From Paraescarpia echinospica (taxonomy: Eukaryota; Annelida; Polychaeta; Sabellida; Siboglinidae), in the NCBI GenBank assembly GCA_020002185.1, contig CM034537.1, forward strand, positions 66,026,539 to 66,090,538: 64,000 nucleotides of DNA, written 5' to 3'. The number at the start of each line of letters is the position of its first letter. The stretch's first letter is position 1. Below the pieces are notes generated by a model that worked only from the letters and a program-made list of their open reading frames with translations, did not search any database and was not told where the DNA came from. The translations under genes and the position numbers were made by a program. Below are positions 1 through 11,520 of the stretch, piece by piece.

Positions 1-144
1 GGAGTGTGCTCAGGATACACGCCTGATATACACGTAGTTTGGTATTCTCCGTCAATATAAAAACTATCCTGTTCAGTCTAGACATGACTTCTGCATTTTT
101 TGCTATCCGCTTGTTAATTCAGCATCTGGTGACCAGACTTGTTG

Positions 145-300
145 GCAAGACGCAAGCTCTCGAATCGAGTCGAGTCTCAAGTCATTTCGCTATCGAGTCC
201 GAGTTGAGTCTCTAGTCATCTCTGATCATTTCAAGTAGAGTATCGAGTCCATGAAACTTTCAAGTCGCCACTCGAATCACCTCTTGGAATTTCAAATCAA
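145..300. repeat. GAGTCGAGTC-type degenerate simple repeat
   Basis: The stretch is made of imperfect 5-10 bp blocks of the type GAGTC/GAGTCGAGTC. The same motif returns at about 620-770, so it is a locally dispersed simple repeat. The small open frame across the second block comes from the repeat and is not a gene. Confidence 0.6.
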
Positions 301-620
301 ATGTCGTCACTATTTCCATTCACTCAATCGTATTCGTACATATAGGATACGTATCAGTTATAACTGTTGCGATTATACAACGATGACTATGTTTACATAG
401 TGGAGATAAAATGTTTCGTATAAGAACCGTACGCGTCATTTGCGGTCACATGTCTTCCATATTTATGTCGGTGTTACTAACCTACTGATGCTATATACTG
501 AACCCGCTAGATGATGTGATTTTTCTTTCCAATAAATAGCAATCACGGTATTACACAGTAATGAGTAGTTTATAGCTGCAGATTATCGGCATTATATTCA
601 AACCACATTTGCATGATTAT
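301..620. other. no recognisable feature
   Basis: AT-rich sequence between two blocks of the GAGTC repeat. I see no exon, RNA gene or repeat end in it. Confidence 0.4.
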
Positions 621-770
621 TCGAGCAAGTCACATATTGACATAGGCGCGAGTCGTTGGCTGGAGTCGAGTCCCAGTCCGAGTCATTTCGCAGTCGAGTC
701 CGAGTCGAGTCGCAAGTCACTGAAGTCACTCGAGTCGGATTCAAGTCGAGTTCTGGCGACTCGAGTCAAC
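620..770. repeat. second GAGTCGAGTC-type block
   Basis: Same short motif as at 145-300, with about 15 imperfect units of GAGTC or AAGTC. Confidence 0.6.
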
Positions 771-1039
771 AAGACTGCTGGTGAGAAATTACTCGTGATT
801 GTGGAGCCTATATATGTGAAGTTATTGATGACACAAAGAGTGTCACACTCTCAATCTTGATTAATAGTTGCATGACAACATCCTGCCCCATGACATTAGT
901 TTTGATATTTCTATCTTTGCAGGGATGGGAGAGTCTTTCCATTAGTTGTTAAAGATCTTCCTCGGTGTGAATTACAAGCGCAGCAACATCAGCGAAATAC
1001 ATTTCCCGGATAAGGACTCGGTGGACATTTGCCTTAGCT

Positions 1040-2390
1040 TTCAATCGGGCGAGATTAAACAGCTTCCCGTCAGTTGTAGCGTGTAAGTAGACAGAACCCA
1101 TCCGTGTTTTACTTCGCTGTAGATCTCAAAGGGTTCGGGTGTAGCCCCGTTATAATTGACTGTGCCCTTCATGTTGTCATGGAAGGAGGAGATACCACTA
1201 AGCAGTTTAGGTGGACAACCAATGTTCTCCAGCAGGTTAAGTAATCCGCTTCTGATAACGAGGTCAAATGCCTTTGTGAGGTAGATGAAGGCAATCGACA
1301 TTTCTCTTCAAGTTGTCGAACTAAGAATATCATGTCTAATGTGGATCTTCCGGTTCTGAAGTCACATTGAGATTTATGATAGATGCGTTCAGTCAGAAAC
1401 TGCAGTCTGGCCAGTGCAACATGAGCAACAACCTTTCCCAAGACGCTCAACAGGGAGATGCCACAGTAGTTGTTGCAATCGCTACCATCACCTTTGATTT
1501 TGTACAGTGCCACTATATTTGCACCACGTATATTCTGAAGAACGGCCCCTCATTCTAACAGAGACAGAGAAGTTCATGCAAATGTTGCAGTAGTAAAAGC
1601 TTTCCATGCTTGATGATTTCGGATGGTAGGGCATCATTTCCAGGGCTTTTACATTGGTGAGTGAGTGAGTGAGTGAGTGAGTGAGTCAGTCAGTCAGTCA
1701 GTCAGTCAGTCAGTCAGTCAGTAGCTTTGCTGAGCTCTTCCACTGTCGGTTCTATGTCTAGCTCTTCTATAATGGGCAAGCTCTCAATGGTGTCTAATGC
1801 CTTCTTGGTGATAGTATTTTCCCGGGAGTATAATTCGAGATAGTGCTCCACTCATCTGTTCATTAATTTTTTGTATTGCTGTCAGTGATGACTTCACCTG
1901 ACTTTGTTTTCAGTGGAACAGTCTTCTTTATGGATGGACATGTTGCTTTCTTAATTCCACCATACATGCCCCTGATAATCCTTGTGTCATATAACATGTG
2001 AATGCTCTAGGTAAGTGGCAGCCTATAATTATTGGTGCAACGCCCAACAGTATGTTGGGGTTGTTTCCTAGAAGCTCGTAAGGCACTCAGATTCGTTTTG
2101 CTTGGATCTCTCTTGAACGTGATGAGAACAGAGCTATTGGCTTCAACGACAGGTTCCACGACATTGATGTTCGCATCGTACCTGTATGTGTTTGTCCGTT
2201 CCTTTTTGCCATCACGAAGAGTGTTCCATTTCGCTTGCGCATTCTGAGCTGTGTTGTTGGAGAGCACCGCTCTAACTGAGTCACAAAACAGTTTATTCTT
2301 CTCTGGGTAGGCAGTGTGACTGACATACAAATCACAAAAGAGACAACTAGGCCAAATCGTATGTAAGTTAATGACAGACCCAACAGCCAA
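1040..2390 (-). pseudogene. decayed LINE: linker and reverse transcriptase
   Basis: Minus-strand remnants of a non-LTR retrotransposon polyprotein, in element order from high to low coordinates. At about 2290-2010 is the segment between endonuclease and reverse transcriptase, with a VVEPVVEA..LSALRASR pattern. At about 1980-1860 follows an RGMYGGIKKAT..VPLKTKSGEVITD stretch. Reverse transcriptase follows at 1510-1040, with NYCGISLLSVLGKV, RTGRSTLDMIF and YLTKAFDLV. The frames are broken by several shifts and stops, and a GTGA/GTCA microsatellite has grown inside. It cannot encode a working protein. The family is inferred from conserved LINE reverse-transcriptase blocks. The clade is not certain; an RTE- or CR1-related group is likely. 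Confidence 0.75.
1656..1722. repeat. (GTGA)n(GTCA)n microsatellite
   Basis: A run of GTGA tetranucleotides turns into GTCA tetranucleotides, 67 bp in all, inside the decayed LINE. Confidence 0.9.
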
Positions 2391-2639
2391 CAGATTGTAA
2401 AGAAATCCACATGTCTCCTGACATAAAACTTGGAAGGATAAATATTAGTATAACAGTAGTGCACGATTGCAAGCGACTGAACGATTGTACTTGAATATTA
2501 CCTAACAAACAGTAAACATTCCCTTTGCTGTCCATCGTGTTCAATGATAACATCAATTTATACGGTATCCTTGTGCTTCGCTCTTCGACGAGAGGTCAGT
2601 CCAGTTTGTGCGACAAAGCCTCTGGCGCAGTGGTAACAA

Positions 2640-3150
2640 AAGAGATGGACGCAGAAGGCCGATGATCGTGATCATAATGATAGCTTTGTCTTAACTTTTC
2701 TTCCATATGGATCTTTCCCTGGTGCATGGCCCACCTCCACTGTTGCCGGTCTTGTGCTTCGGATTCCCAGGTGTCTACATGGATATGTATGGGCTTTATG
2801 TGTTTTCACCACATCTTCGTATCTCAAGCGTTGTCCACCATGAAGACGTCTCCCATGGATAACTTCCCACAGCCTTGGGCAGTCTGTCGCTGCTCATTCT
2901 GGTAACATGTCCAGATAAGTGGAGTTACGATGCAGCCATAATGGCGTATATACTTGACAGGTTGGCTCGTCTCAACACTTCTGCATTTGAAATGTGGTCT
3001 TTCCATGAGATCCATAGATGCTGGAGATGCACTTGTGAAAATGTTCTGGTGGGGCTCCAAATCTGCTCCGAGATCTCTTTTGTGCATTGGATATATCTGG
3101 GTCCATAGGGTACCCAGTATCCGCAGTGTACCACGAGGAGGTTGTGTTAG
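2640..3150 (-). pseudogene. LINE C-terminal tail fragment 1
   Basis: Read on the minus strand, this gives the C-terminal region that follows the RT domain in many LINEs: a FHQCISSIYG block, then an 'RxxLPKAVxYGEL..G.R..G..LRYEDVVKTH' type block around 2900-2830, with in-frame stops. The order of blocks matches the family, but the frame is interrupted. It lies upstream, in minus-strand sense, of the RT fragment at 1040-2390, so it is a separate insertion. Confidence 0.65.
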
Positions 3151-3239
3151 TCTTGTCTATGGAGAAGCTACCTGGCGTTTATAGCTGAAAGAGAGAGTAT
3201 GAAGCAAGAACTACATAGTAGTAGTAGTAGGCATCCTGC

Positions 3240-3690
3240 AGTCTCGTAAGACTATGGATATGTGCCTTGGTGTCGAAGATCAGTTGTTGGCTGGGCAGCG
3301 TCTGTTGTGGCTGTAGAGGCCAATTCTTGAGTGGCGGTCTTTATTGCACATGCTCTATTCTCAGCCTGGGTGTTTTTTTCTGCGGTTGCGTTTTTCTTCT
3401 GCTAGCCTGCGGAGAGTATCCTCTCCTCTTTTGAGACCCATCTGTAGTTCCTGCCTCCATGTGGATCGGTCTCCAGCAAGATCCTCCCAATTTTCAACAT
3501 CTATATGTCCTTGAAGCGCATATGGGGACGTCCGGCAGCTCTCTTTCCAGTGGCCAGCTCTCCGTAGAGGATGTCTTTCGGAAGTCTCCCATCTTCCATC
3601 CGATGCACGTGGCAGGGCTGGCAGAGGCGGCGTTGCTTGAGCAGGGTCACCAGGCTCACAAACTTGGCACGATAAGTATTAATATAATAA
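3240..3690 (-). pseudogene. LINE C-terminal tail fragment 2
   Basis: Minus-strand frame 3690-3500 reads CHVHRMEDGRLPKDILYGEL and then GKRAAGRPHMRFKDI, the diagnostic tail block of a LINE polyprotein. It breaks at a stop near 3500. A cysteine- and arginine-rich end follows down to about 3240. It is similar in kind to the fragment at 2640-3150 but distinct in sequence, so a third LINE remnant is present here. Confidence 0.7.
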
Positions 3691-3955
3691 GAACTACACA
3701 CTACACATTACAATACACCATTAGGTGCATCACATAGACCCTGTAAACACACTATACCACTATAATACACATATATGTAATTACAAAAGTAATATGAGCA
3801 AGGCGACATAAGACCGCAACTGGCAGAAGAGAGAGTTATGGCACGAGGAAGACCTCTCCATTCAAGTGTCTTACAGCCTGCGAATAAAAGCAGTTCCCAA
3901 ACCTTGTGGTTCTGGTCTTGATGCTTCTGTAGAATTTACTAGAGGGAAGAAGCTC
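3691..3955. other. non-coding; possible old dispersed repeat
   Basis: No exon found. The part at 3800-3955 (CCTTGTGGTTCTGGTCTTGATGC and flanks) looks like a widespread non-coding repeat, but I cannot name its family. Confidence 0.25.
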
Positions 3956-4128
3956 AACGTCATAACAGTGTTCATCGGGTGACCTGACAGTGTTAACTGG
4001 GTGACCTATTAGTGCTCAACAGTGTTCACTGGATGACCTAACTGTGTTCACTGGGCGACCTAACAGTGTTCACTTGGTGATCTACTAGCAACAGTGTTCA
4101 CTGAGTGAACTGGGTGACCCAACTGTGC
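3956..4128. repeat. minisatellite abutting lectin exon 3 donor
   Basis: About seven imperfect 22-29 bp units built around CAGTGTTCACTGGGTGACCT. On the minus strand the array begins within a few bases of the 5' splice site of the lectin exon at 4133, and the first intron bases already resemble the unit. It lies in the intron downstream of that exon. Confidence 0.85.
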
Positions 4129-4132
4129 TTAC

Positions 4133-4330
4133 CTTCATCGCTGCTGAAGACAGTCACTTCAAGTACAACGTGTTGTTGGTCCAAGTTGACAATCCACCAC
4201 GCCATTCCATCGGCTGACGCCTGACTCGTGCAGCTGTGCCCTTGCACGGTAGGGTTGGTAACGCCGTCGACTGCCTTCTTCGCGTCCGTCCCTTTCCTCT
4301 GTATCGCATCCTTGCCGAAGGCGATGTTAC
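4133..4330 (-). CDS. lectin gene exon 3: N-terminal half of F-type lectin domain
   Basis: 198 nt, phase 1 at both ends. It encodes NIAFGKDA, KAVDGVTNP, the SCTS cysteine and AWWIVNLDQ, the hallmarks of the fucolectin fold, up to the strand VVLEVTVFSSDEG. The later part, with the sugar-contacting Arg residues and the paired cysteines, is absent because the exon ends at 4133. Confidence 0.75.
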
Positions 4331-6668
4331 CTTCAAAGACCGCATTCACCGTGCTCATTCGGGGTAAATTCGTTATTAGCGTTGGCGCAATGACAGTAAA
4401 TTCTTTAAACAAACAGTTTGTAACACGCTGTCATCCAAATTCTATATAGTATATTATTGTTGAACCAGGGGTCGGTTTCATGAAGCCTAATTAATGTTAG
4501 GCAATTACTTAAGCTAGCAAAAATCCCAGTTACTGACGGGATGCCTTAGTAGATGACAGTCATGATAGTAATATTTACCAAATGTTAGAAAACACACAGT
4601 GTCGTTAAATAAACACCATAACACGCTCGCAGATACTCGTTGTTTGTTCAAAGTCAAAATGACGATGGTCGGAGAGAATCTATAGGCTCTAGTCGTGATA
4701 GTGTAGAATTGTCAAATAATATTCGTACGGCTATGCTATTGGCATGAGGGTAGATATAAGTATTACTGTGTCAGCATCTACTCCGTGTTGCCAAGTCCAC
4801 AACGCAGGGGCCGTTTTCCCGAAGTATTTTCCGCGCCCGCAATCTTTACGATACGTTTTACGTATTACGTGCACGTTACGTTTTACGTTCAGAACAACTT
4901 ATTTACCCCATAAAAGGTGAGAATTTGGCATATATCTTTAACAGATTTACGTCCTATTCTTCTTCTACCCGCGTGCATATGCTAGCTCGACTACAAGTAG
5001 ATTAGCGTCACGTGTTTGCATAAACTCCATTATTCGCTTATTGAAAACAACCAAGCCATTTACTAAGACAATCTTCTTAGCGTTAAGAACATTCTTAACC
5101 GCTTCATGAAACTAACCACTGCTGGTTAAAATTGTTGAGAAAGTGGTCGAATGTTATTAGTATAGTAGGAGTTCGATGTTTGACTTTAATTATTGGTCGT
5201 TTGTTGGAAGGATGGCAGCCTTTTGTTTAGCTTCGTACATCACATGTTCTGATCACTACTAAACAGGCTCTGGCGTCGAGCGCTTGCAGGCGTTGACGTC
5301 AAGCGCATGCGGACGTTGACGTCGAGCGTTTGTGTACGTGCGTTGTCGTCAAACGCTTGTGTGCGTTGACGTCGAACGCTTGTGGACGTTGGTGTCGAAC
5401 GCTTGTGGAGGTTGACGTCGAAAGCGCTTGCAAGCGTTGACGTCGAACGCTTGTAACGACCAACCTCATACTATGTGACAACAAACCCGTGCATGGGGCA
5501 GGTTGTCACATAAAAAACCTTTTTTGAATGACAATATAATTTGGACACAGCTATTCAACATTATTAATATTAATATACACACGATAAATTAAGGTTATTC
5601 TTAGCAACAACAAAAATTATGAAACTGTTATTATAAAGCAGAATATAAGAAAGAAAAACACGTATGTCAACCATCCCTGGCCTCACCTACTAAATGCGTA
5701 CGTAAAGGATTAAAATCTGGAAGACGTTCAACGTTTCAAATTTTGTTTTGTTTGGCTTTTTCAAAGCGATGTAAAAGGTTAGTAAAACACGTGAAATAAT
5801 CGTATGTGCGAATGGCGGTCACCTATTTGGCATGCGGGTCCATGCCACGGGAAACCACTGGGTCTTCCTGGACTACAGTGGCCACCTTTCAGACATGCGC
5901 CCGTCAGCCTGTCACAGCCGTCGGTACAAAGGCATGGATAGACACACAGAGGCCCGTCTCCAAACACGCACGGTTCTGCAAGAAACAGTGCACAGCGTCC
6001 AAAAGGTCGCCAAACAAGACAGGCGCCACAAATCTTCAACGCTCCAGATACGTGGTGGTTTATAAAATTGCTAAGATTACGATTTACGTCTATGGAAAAT
6101 GCGTCAAATCAGCCGCACGCCTCCATCATTCAACAGTCGCTCCATTACGCGTTCGAGACGCCATTATGTTAGGCTATCTTAATATAATATCGTCTGTTCT
6201 CGTAGGTCTACTGGTCACGTGATAAATAATTGGCGTTTAACGCAAATACACTCTGAGACGATAATTATTTGTATATGTATATATATATATGTTTGTGTCT
6301 ATTTGCGAGTTGGGTTTTCGTTGTTCGATAATTTCACTGAACAAAACTTTGCTAACAATAATTAGGCCTATTTATTACATTAAGTAACTTTACCATGACC
6401 CAAGTATAATCAATTACGTACGGCGACGCTTCTCCAGTAAAGATATGATATTGTCAATCTGCGTAGCCACGTATCTGCCTTTTTCTACCGATGCCGAATT
6501 TTCTGTCATGACAGATTTCGCGACTTGTTCGAGAAGCGCGTCCGGTTCAAAGGGGCCGCAGTAGTGTCTGTCGCAGTAGTTGCCCGCAATCTCCTTGGTG
6601 ACAATGCACCACCACGTGTAGATGATCGCGCAGGCTACGGCCCATTGGCCGTTTGTGGTTGTAATCAT
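4133..6668 (-). CDS. secreted EGF-like plus F-type lectin protein, 3' part missing
   Basis: Three exons on the minus strand join in phase: 6668-6422, 5975-5823 and 4330-4133. The predicted product starts with a hydrophobic signal peptide. A short helical segment follows, then a cysteine-rich EGF-like domain, then the first half of an F-type (fucolectin) lectin domain with GNIAFGKDA, AVDG.TNP and WWIVNLDQ. F-type lectins bind L-fucose on cell-surface or microbial glycans and act outside the cell. The join between exons 2 and 3 restores the linker CQIGNIAFGK, which is how EGF and lectin modules meet in related proteins. The last exon ends at a good donor (GAAG|GTAAGC), so at least one more exon is needed for the rest of the lectin fold. 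I do not find it at 1-4130; it may lie outside the window or be lost among the LINE debris. The function is inferred from the domains. Confidence 0.75.
4468..5115. mobile_element. non-autonomous inverted-repeat element in lectin intron
   Basis: The left end GGTCGGTTTCATGAAGC and the reverse complement of the right end GGTTAGTTTCATGAAGC match at 15 of 17 positions. The interior of about 610 bp codes for nothing recognisable. The same terminal motif bounds the smaller element at 6934-7047. Confidence 0.55.
5265..5458. repeat. ~24-bp minisatellite (GACGTCGAACGCTTGTG type)
   Basis: About eight imperfect units of roughly 22-24 bp containing GTTGACGTCGAACGCTTGTG, inside the lectin intron. Each unit holds the palindrome GACGTC. 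No splice site is visible at its edges. Confidence 0.85.
5823..5975 (-). CDS. lectin gene exon 2: EGF-like domain
   Basis: 153 nt between a strong acceptor (TTTCTTGCAG|AACC) and a donor (ATAG|GTGACC). It encodes about eight cysteines in a spacing that starts PCVFGDGPLCVYPC and ends WHGPACQI, an EGF-like module of the kind found directly before F-type lectin domains. Confidence 0.75.
6422..6668 (-). CDS. lectin gene exon 1: signal peptide and helical stalk
   Basis: ATG at 6668-6666 is the first Met after an in-frame TGA. Residues 1-29 hold a hydrophobic core (AVACAIIYTWWCIV) typical of a secretion signal. The remainder is mostly polar and helix-prone, with two cysteines shortly after the likely cleavage point. 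The exon ends in CGCC|GTACGT, phase 1, which fits the phase of the next exon. Assignment to the lectin gene rests on strand, distance and phase, not on homology of this exon itself. Confidence 0.6.
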
Positions 6669-6933
6669 TCTCAATACGGCAACTTCTGGTCAAGCGCACA
6701 TGTATACGAGACTACGGCAGAATCGCGCCTACCATTTCGGCAAACCCAGTGCCAAACTAGCAAAAACACCTTGCCGCCAAGATGAATCGACGGGGCCGAT
6801 TTGAAGAGTAACGGCACCGATTTGAAGAATAACGGCGCTTACCACGTGCGCCTCTGTTTCAGTCGACGTCGGACGTGTACGTACGTAAGAGACACTTGGT
6901 AGCTGGATAACTCACCTATCCATTCCGTGACAT

Positions 6934-7047
6934 GGGGTCGGTTTCATGAAGCGGCTAGGAACGTTAATAAACGTTAAGATGATGGTCTTAGTAAATGACG
7001 TGTTTTAAGTAATTGCGTAACTAAGAATGCTTCGTGAAACCGGCCCC
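6934..7047. mobile_element. 114-bp MITE
   Basis: The ends GGGGTCGGTTTCATGAAGC and, reverse-complemented, GGGGCCGGTTTCACGAAGC form inverted repeats. The whole body is a short hairpin-prone element. It lies just upstream of lectin exon 1. Confidence 0.7.
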
Positions 7048-7640
7048 TGTTGCCTAGCAAACCCTCCGTCAAGACCTCAAAATGGATTTCCGAACACGTT
7101 GTGTTTTCGGGCATTCCGTCATACGTATATTCTAATCAAATTCTGGTCCCAAAAGTGTTTCTTTATAATAAAAAACATAAGGCAAAGTTTTGAAAGTGAC
7201 AGCTATAAATGGGAATGTTTGATTTGTGAGATGTCATGTCATAATAGTAATGCAATTCAGGTATAAGTACTTATAACCGTTATCAACACTGTTGGCAAAG
7301 CTTGACGGAGGTCAGGCTCAAATTGTTTTTAAATGTTGGCAAACCGCGACGTATTATTACTAGATACATCAATTGCCATAGTTACTTAGAGCCATATAGT
7401 TTAAGTTCTTGAATAGCTTGGAGGATAGCGATTTCAAACAATATAAATGTTTACCTTCGTCGACATGCGTATATCCGCCATTTTTAAAGGTGGCGTCCGT
7501 CAAAGCATTCCATATCTGAAGAACTGCGTCACTTAAAGCCACAAAGTTGATATCAAAATGTATGTTTTAGATGCTATGATTTCAAGTACATTACTATTGA
7601 CCTTCTTACCAATCAGTCCGATAAGCTGCACTGCATCCAG
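7048..7640. other. no recognisable gene
   Basis: Non-coding sequence upstream of the CR1 element. Short inverted similarity exists between CCCTCCGTCAAG near 7063 and CTTGACGGAGG near 7300, which may mark a degraded small element. Confidence 0.3.
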
Positions 7641-7655
7641 ATCTTTTCCTCGGCA

Positions 7656-8797
7656 TTGTCCGGCTGTGGGAAGTCATGGGCAGAAACCATGGAGGAAGGA
7701 TTCACCTTTCAGTGCATTGGGTGTTGGAAGGTGGAGTGTCTGCAGAAGGAGATAATTAGGTTGACAGATATTTTGAAGGGAATGGAGATGGGAATTAGCA
7801 AGGAGGCAGGTCGAATGGAGAGAGACGACAGGGAGAGAGGTGAGAATACTGCAAGACTGAAGGAGAATAGCAGTGGCAAGAAAACTGAGGAAAAGAGATT
7901 GAGAGGAGGGAAGATGATGGGAGGGGAAGAAATTGGAAAATCGACAACAGAAAACGTGACAAGGGTGAAGGTGACAGGGAAGAAAGTGATCGTAGAGAAG
8001 GAGGGAGGGAAGATGGGACGGGAGAGGAGAGAAGAAAATGAGATGGGACGAAAGATGAAGGGACGAAAGGAAGTGAGAGCAAATGTGATAGAAGAGAAGT
8101 CGATAAAAGGGACGCTGACAGGAGGAAAGGTGACAAGAGAAAAAGCGACAGAAAAGAATGGATCGGAAGAGAATGTGACAGGAGAGAAGACGACAGGGGG
8201 GAAGACAACAACCAGACAGATGCAAACCGAAGAAGGGGCTATTCTAAGGCAGTGATTGATGGGGCAATGAGGAAAGAGAGGATGTTTATGGGCGACTCCA
8301 TTATGAGAAAGACGGACAAGACACTGAGCGAGGGGAAAGACGTCGTTGTTTGTCTACCGGGGGCTAGGATTGAACATGTGACTGACAGGGTAGAGAAGGT
8401 ATTGGGACATGGTAAGGGGGGGTCTATACTGGTACATGTAGGAACAAATAATGCAGACAGGGAGCGAACAACTGCGATAGTACAGAAGTATAGACAGTTG
8501 GTGATGAAGCTAAAGAAGACAAGAGTTGAACAGGTTATTCTGTCAGGAATTTTGCCAGTAATGGGAGGAAGGGGGGCAACGTATAGAAACTGCAAGAGGA
8601 TGGCGATCAACACACTAGTTGAGCAGATGTGTGAAGAAGAGGGGGTGGGATTCACAGATTTATGGGGATACTTTGTTGGGAGGGAAGATATGTACATGAG
8701 AGATGGCCTCCATCTTAGCGGAAAGGGGGCAGCAGTTTTCCCAGAGAACCTGCTGCGATCTGTTGACAGTGGGACAGGTTGCATCTATTTAAACTAG
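7656..8797 (+). pseudogene. CR1 ORF1: zinc-finger-like N terminus and SGNH esterase
   Basis: The first frame (7656-8255) begins with paired cysteines (SGCGKSW..FQCIGCWKVEC) like the N-terminal finger of CR1 ORF1 proteins. A long Lys/Glu/Arg-rich stretch of simple composition follows. The second frame (to 8797) carries an SGNH/GDSL-type hydrolase domain, with GDSI near its start, HVGTNN in the middle and DGLHLS near its end; these are the catalytic Ser, Asn and His blocks. The two parts are in different frames, so one shift has occurred within the purine-rich region. ORF1 proteins of this family bind element RNA; the role of the esterase is debated. Confidence 0.8.
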
Positions 8798-8899
8798 ATT
8801 CGCAGGGGGGACTCACAGAAAAGCCTGAAATGGAGGCATATATAAAGACAGCACAAATAAATCAGCAAATAACAGTCTGGAAAACTCTTCTGAAGCTGG

Positions 8900-11520
8900 A
8901 TATAAATGTGTTTGTTTAAATGCAAGGAGTATAGTAAACAAAAGAAATGAACTAAACATTATGGTAGAAGATATTGACCCTCACATAATAGGTATAACCG
9001 AATCCTGGACCACCACCGATATATCAGATGCTGAATTGGGACTGACAGGATATGTAATGTTTAGAAAAGAGAGAATAGGAAGAAAGGGAGGTGGAGTTAT
9101 TTTATATATTAAAGAATCTATCCAGGCTTATGAAATAAAATTAGAAAGAGAAGCAGATTGCGAAGAAGCTGTTTGGTGTAACATAGTTACAGGAAACTCA
9201 ACGTTAACAGTTGGGTTAGTTTATCGAAGTCCAAACATAAGCATAGAAGAGAATGAAAAAATACAAAACGCTATAAGGGAAGTAAGCAAACGGGACTGTA
9301 TTATTATGGGGGATTTTAACCACGGGCATATACAATGGAAATCTCTTCAGAGTATGGGGAGTGAGGACCACAAGTTTTTAGTTTTAGTTCAAGATACTTT
9401 CCTTTCTCAACATGTGCTAGAACCAACCAGGGGTGAGAATGTGTTAGACATAGTTTTGTCCTCACAGAATGAATTAATTGACAATGTCAAGATATGTGAG
9501 CCACTGGGGAGTAGCGATCACAACCAGATACATGTTACCATCAAAGTAAAATCAGAAAGGAATAGTAAAAAGCAGTATAGGAGAAATTTCCACAAAGGAA
9601 GGTATAAGGACATGAGGAAATATTTAGCAAAGATAGACTGGACTAACATACTGAAAAATAAGACAGCAACAGAATGCTGGAATATATTAAAGAGTAAAAT
9701 TAAGTGCATAGTCGATAAATTTGTACCCTTCAAAAACAAGGGAAACGGTCCAAAAAGAAACACATATCGAAAGAAGCCATTAGACAAATTAAGTATAAAC
9801 AAATGATGTGGAAGTCATATAGATGTAGGTCGGTCGGTCCTCTAGAAGATAGTGCTGGAAATATAATATCAGAGGGATTCTTAATGGCAGAAGACCTGAA
9901 TGTGTACTTTAGTTCAGTGTTTACCAGAGAAGATATTAGTTCACTGCCAGTACCAGAGGCTAAGTTCAAGGGGGCAGATTCAGACTGTTTAGGACAATTA
10001 ATTGTAACTCCGGAAATGGTAGCTAAGAAAATAAGGGCTATGAAGGATAATAAATCACCTGGAGTGGATGGGATTCCGCCCAAACTACTATTGAAAATTG
10101 TAGAACAAATTAGCGTACCGCTTGCAACAGTTTTCAATGTGTCAATAGAAGAGGGAGTGGTTCCTTTAGAATGGAAAGAGGCAAACATTATACCGTTATT
10201 TAAAAATGGTTCGAGAAACAAGTCAGAGAACTATAGACCAGTGAGTTTAACATCAGTGATTTGCAAATTATTAGAAAGACTAATTAAAGATCACATGGTG
10301 GATTTTCTTGTTAAACAAAACTTGATAAACCCATCTCAACATGGTTTTTTTTAAAGCGAGGTCATGCTTAACAAATATGTTATGTTTTTTGGAAGACATC
10401 ACTAAGTGGGTAGATGTGGGATAACCGGTAGATATCGTCTACTTAGATTTTCAAAAAGCTTTCGACAAAGTACCATATCAAAGATTACTGCTGAAACTAA
10501 AGGCCCATGACATAAGAAATGGTATAATAAATTGGATAGAACAGTGGCTGATTTACAGAAGACAACGTATAGTAGTTGATGGGGAAGCTTCAAACTGGAA
10601 ATCGGTATTGAGTGGGGTACCACAGGGATCAGTATTAGGACCTATATTATTCTTAATATATATCAACGATTTGGATGATGAAATAACAAGCAAGGTGTTG
10701 AAATTTGCGGATGATACAAAAGTGTTTAGAATGATTAAAAGTGATGGAGATAGACAGCATTTACAAGATGATCTTGACAGGTTCATCAAATGGTCTGAAA
10801 AGTGGCAAATGCTGTTCAATTTTGGGAAATGTAAATGCCTCCACATAGGACATGAGAACGAAGAAGTAGAATATACAATGGGGGGTACTGTACTAAGTAC
10901 TACTGTAAAAGAAAAGGACTTAGGGTTAACCATTAGTGCTGATATGAAGGTTTCAGAGCAGTGCGGAATTGCAGCTTCAAAGGGAAATCAAATCCTTGGA
11001 TTAATTAGGCGAAACATAACGTATAAGGAAAAAGAGCTAATAATACCACTGTACAAAACAATAGTTAGGACTCATTTAGAATATTGTATTCAAGCGTGGA
11101 GGCCATATCGCAGGAAGCACATAGATATGCTAGAAAGAGTGCAGAGGAGAGCAACTAAAATGATACCAAAACTGAGGGATCTTAGTTACGAAATACGCCT
11201 AAAAAATGCGGTTTAACAACACTAGAGACCAGGAGAATGAGAGGATATCAGATAGAAGTGTTTAAAATATTGAATGGTTATGAAAATATTGATAGAATTT
11301 TTTTTTCCAGTTAAGTAAGATAGAAGGACTAGAGGACATGAAGTTGCATTAGCAAAGGAGCAGAGTAGATTAGATATAAGAAAGTTTTCATTTTCACAAA
11401 GGACTGTAAATGAATGGAACAGATTATCTGCTGATTGTGTGGGTGCTAGTAGCGTGAATATGTTTAAAAATAAAATCGACACATACCTCAGACGGGCGGG
11501 ATACACATAGATAAAAGGGT
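8900..11520 (+). pseudogene. CR1 ORF2: endonuclease and reverse transcriptase
   Basis: The AP-type endonuclease (about 8900-9800) shows LNARSIVNKRNEL, IIGITESW, IMGDFNHG and SSDHNQI. Reverse transcriptase (from about 9880) shows NKSPGVDGIPPKLL, NYRPVSLTSVICKLLE, VYLDFQKAFDKVP, GVPQGSVLGPILF and the catalytic FADD. Against the second copy, the MMWKSYRC..VGPLEDSAG linker has lost about 55 codons. A T-run at 10344 shifts the frame right after the HGF block, and TAA at 10422 stops the restored frame. The product would nick target DNA and copy the element RNA, but this copy cannot. Confidence 0.85.

Noticed and set aside
7674..8225. Long minus-strand frames rich in Leu/Ser/His opposite CR1 ORF1
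   Set aside because: They are shadows of the purine-rich plus-strand ORF1; composition alone keeps them open, and no domain is visible.
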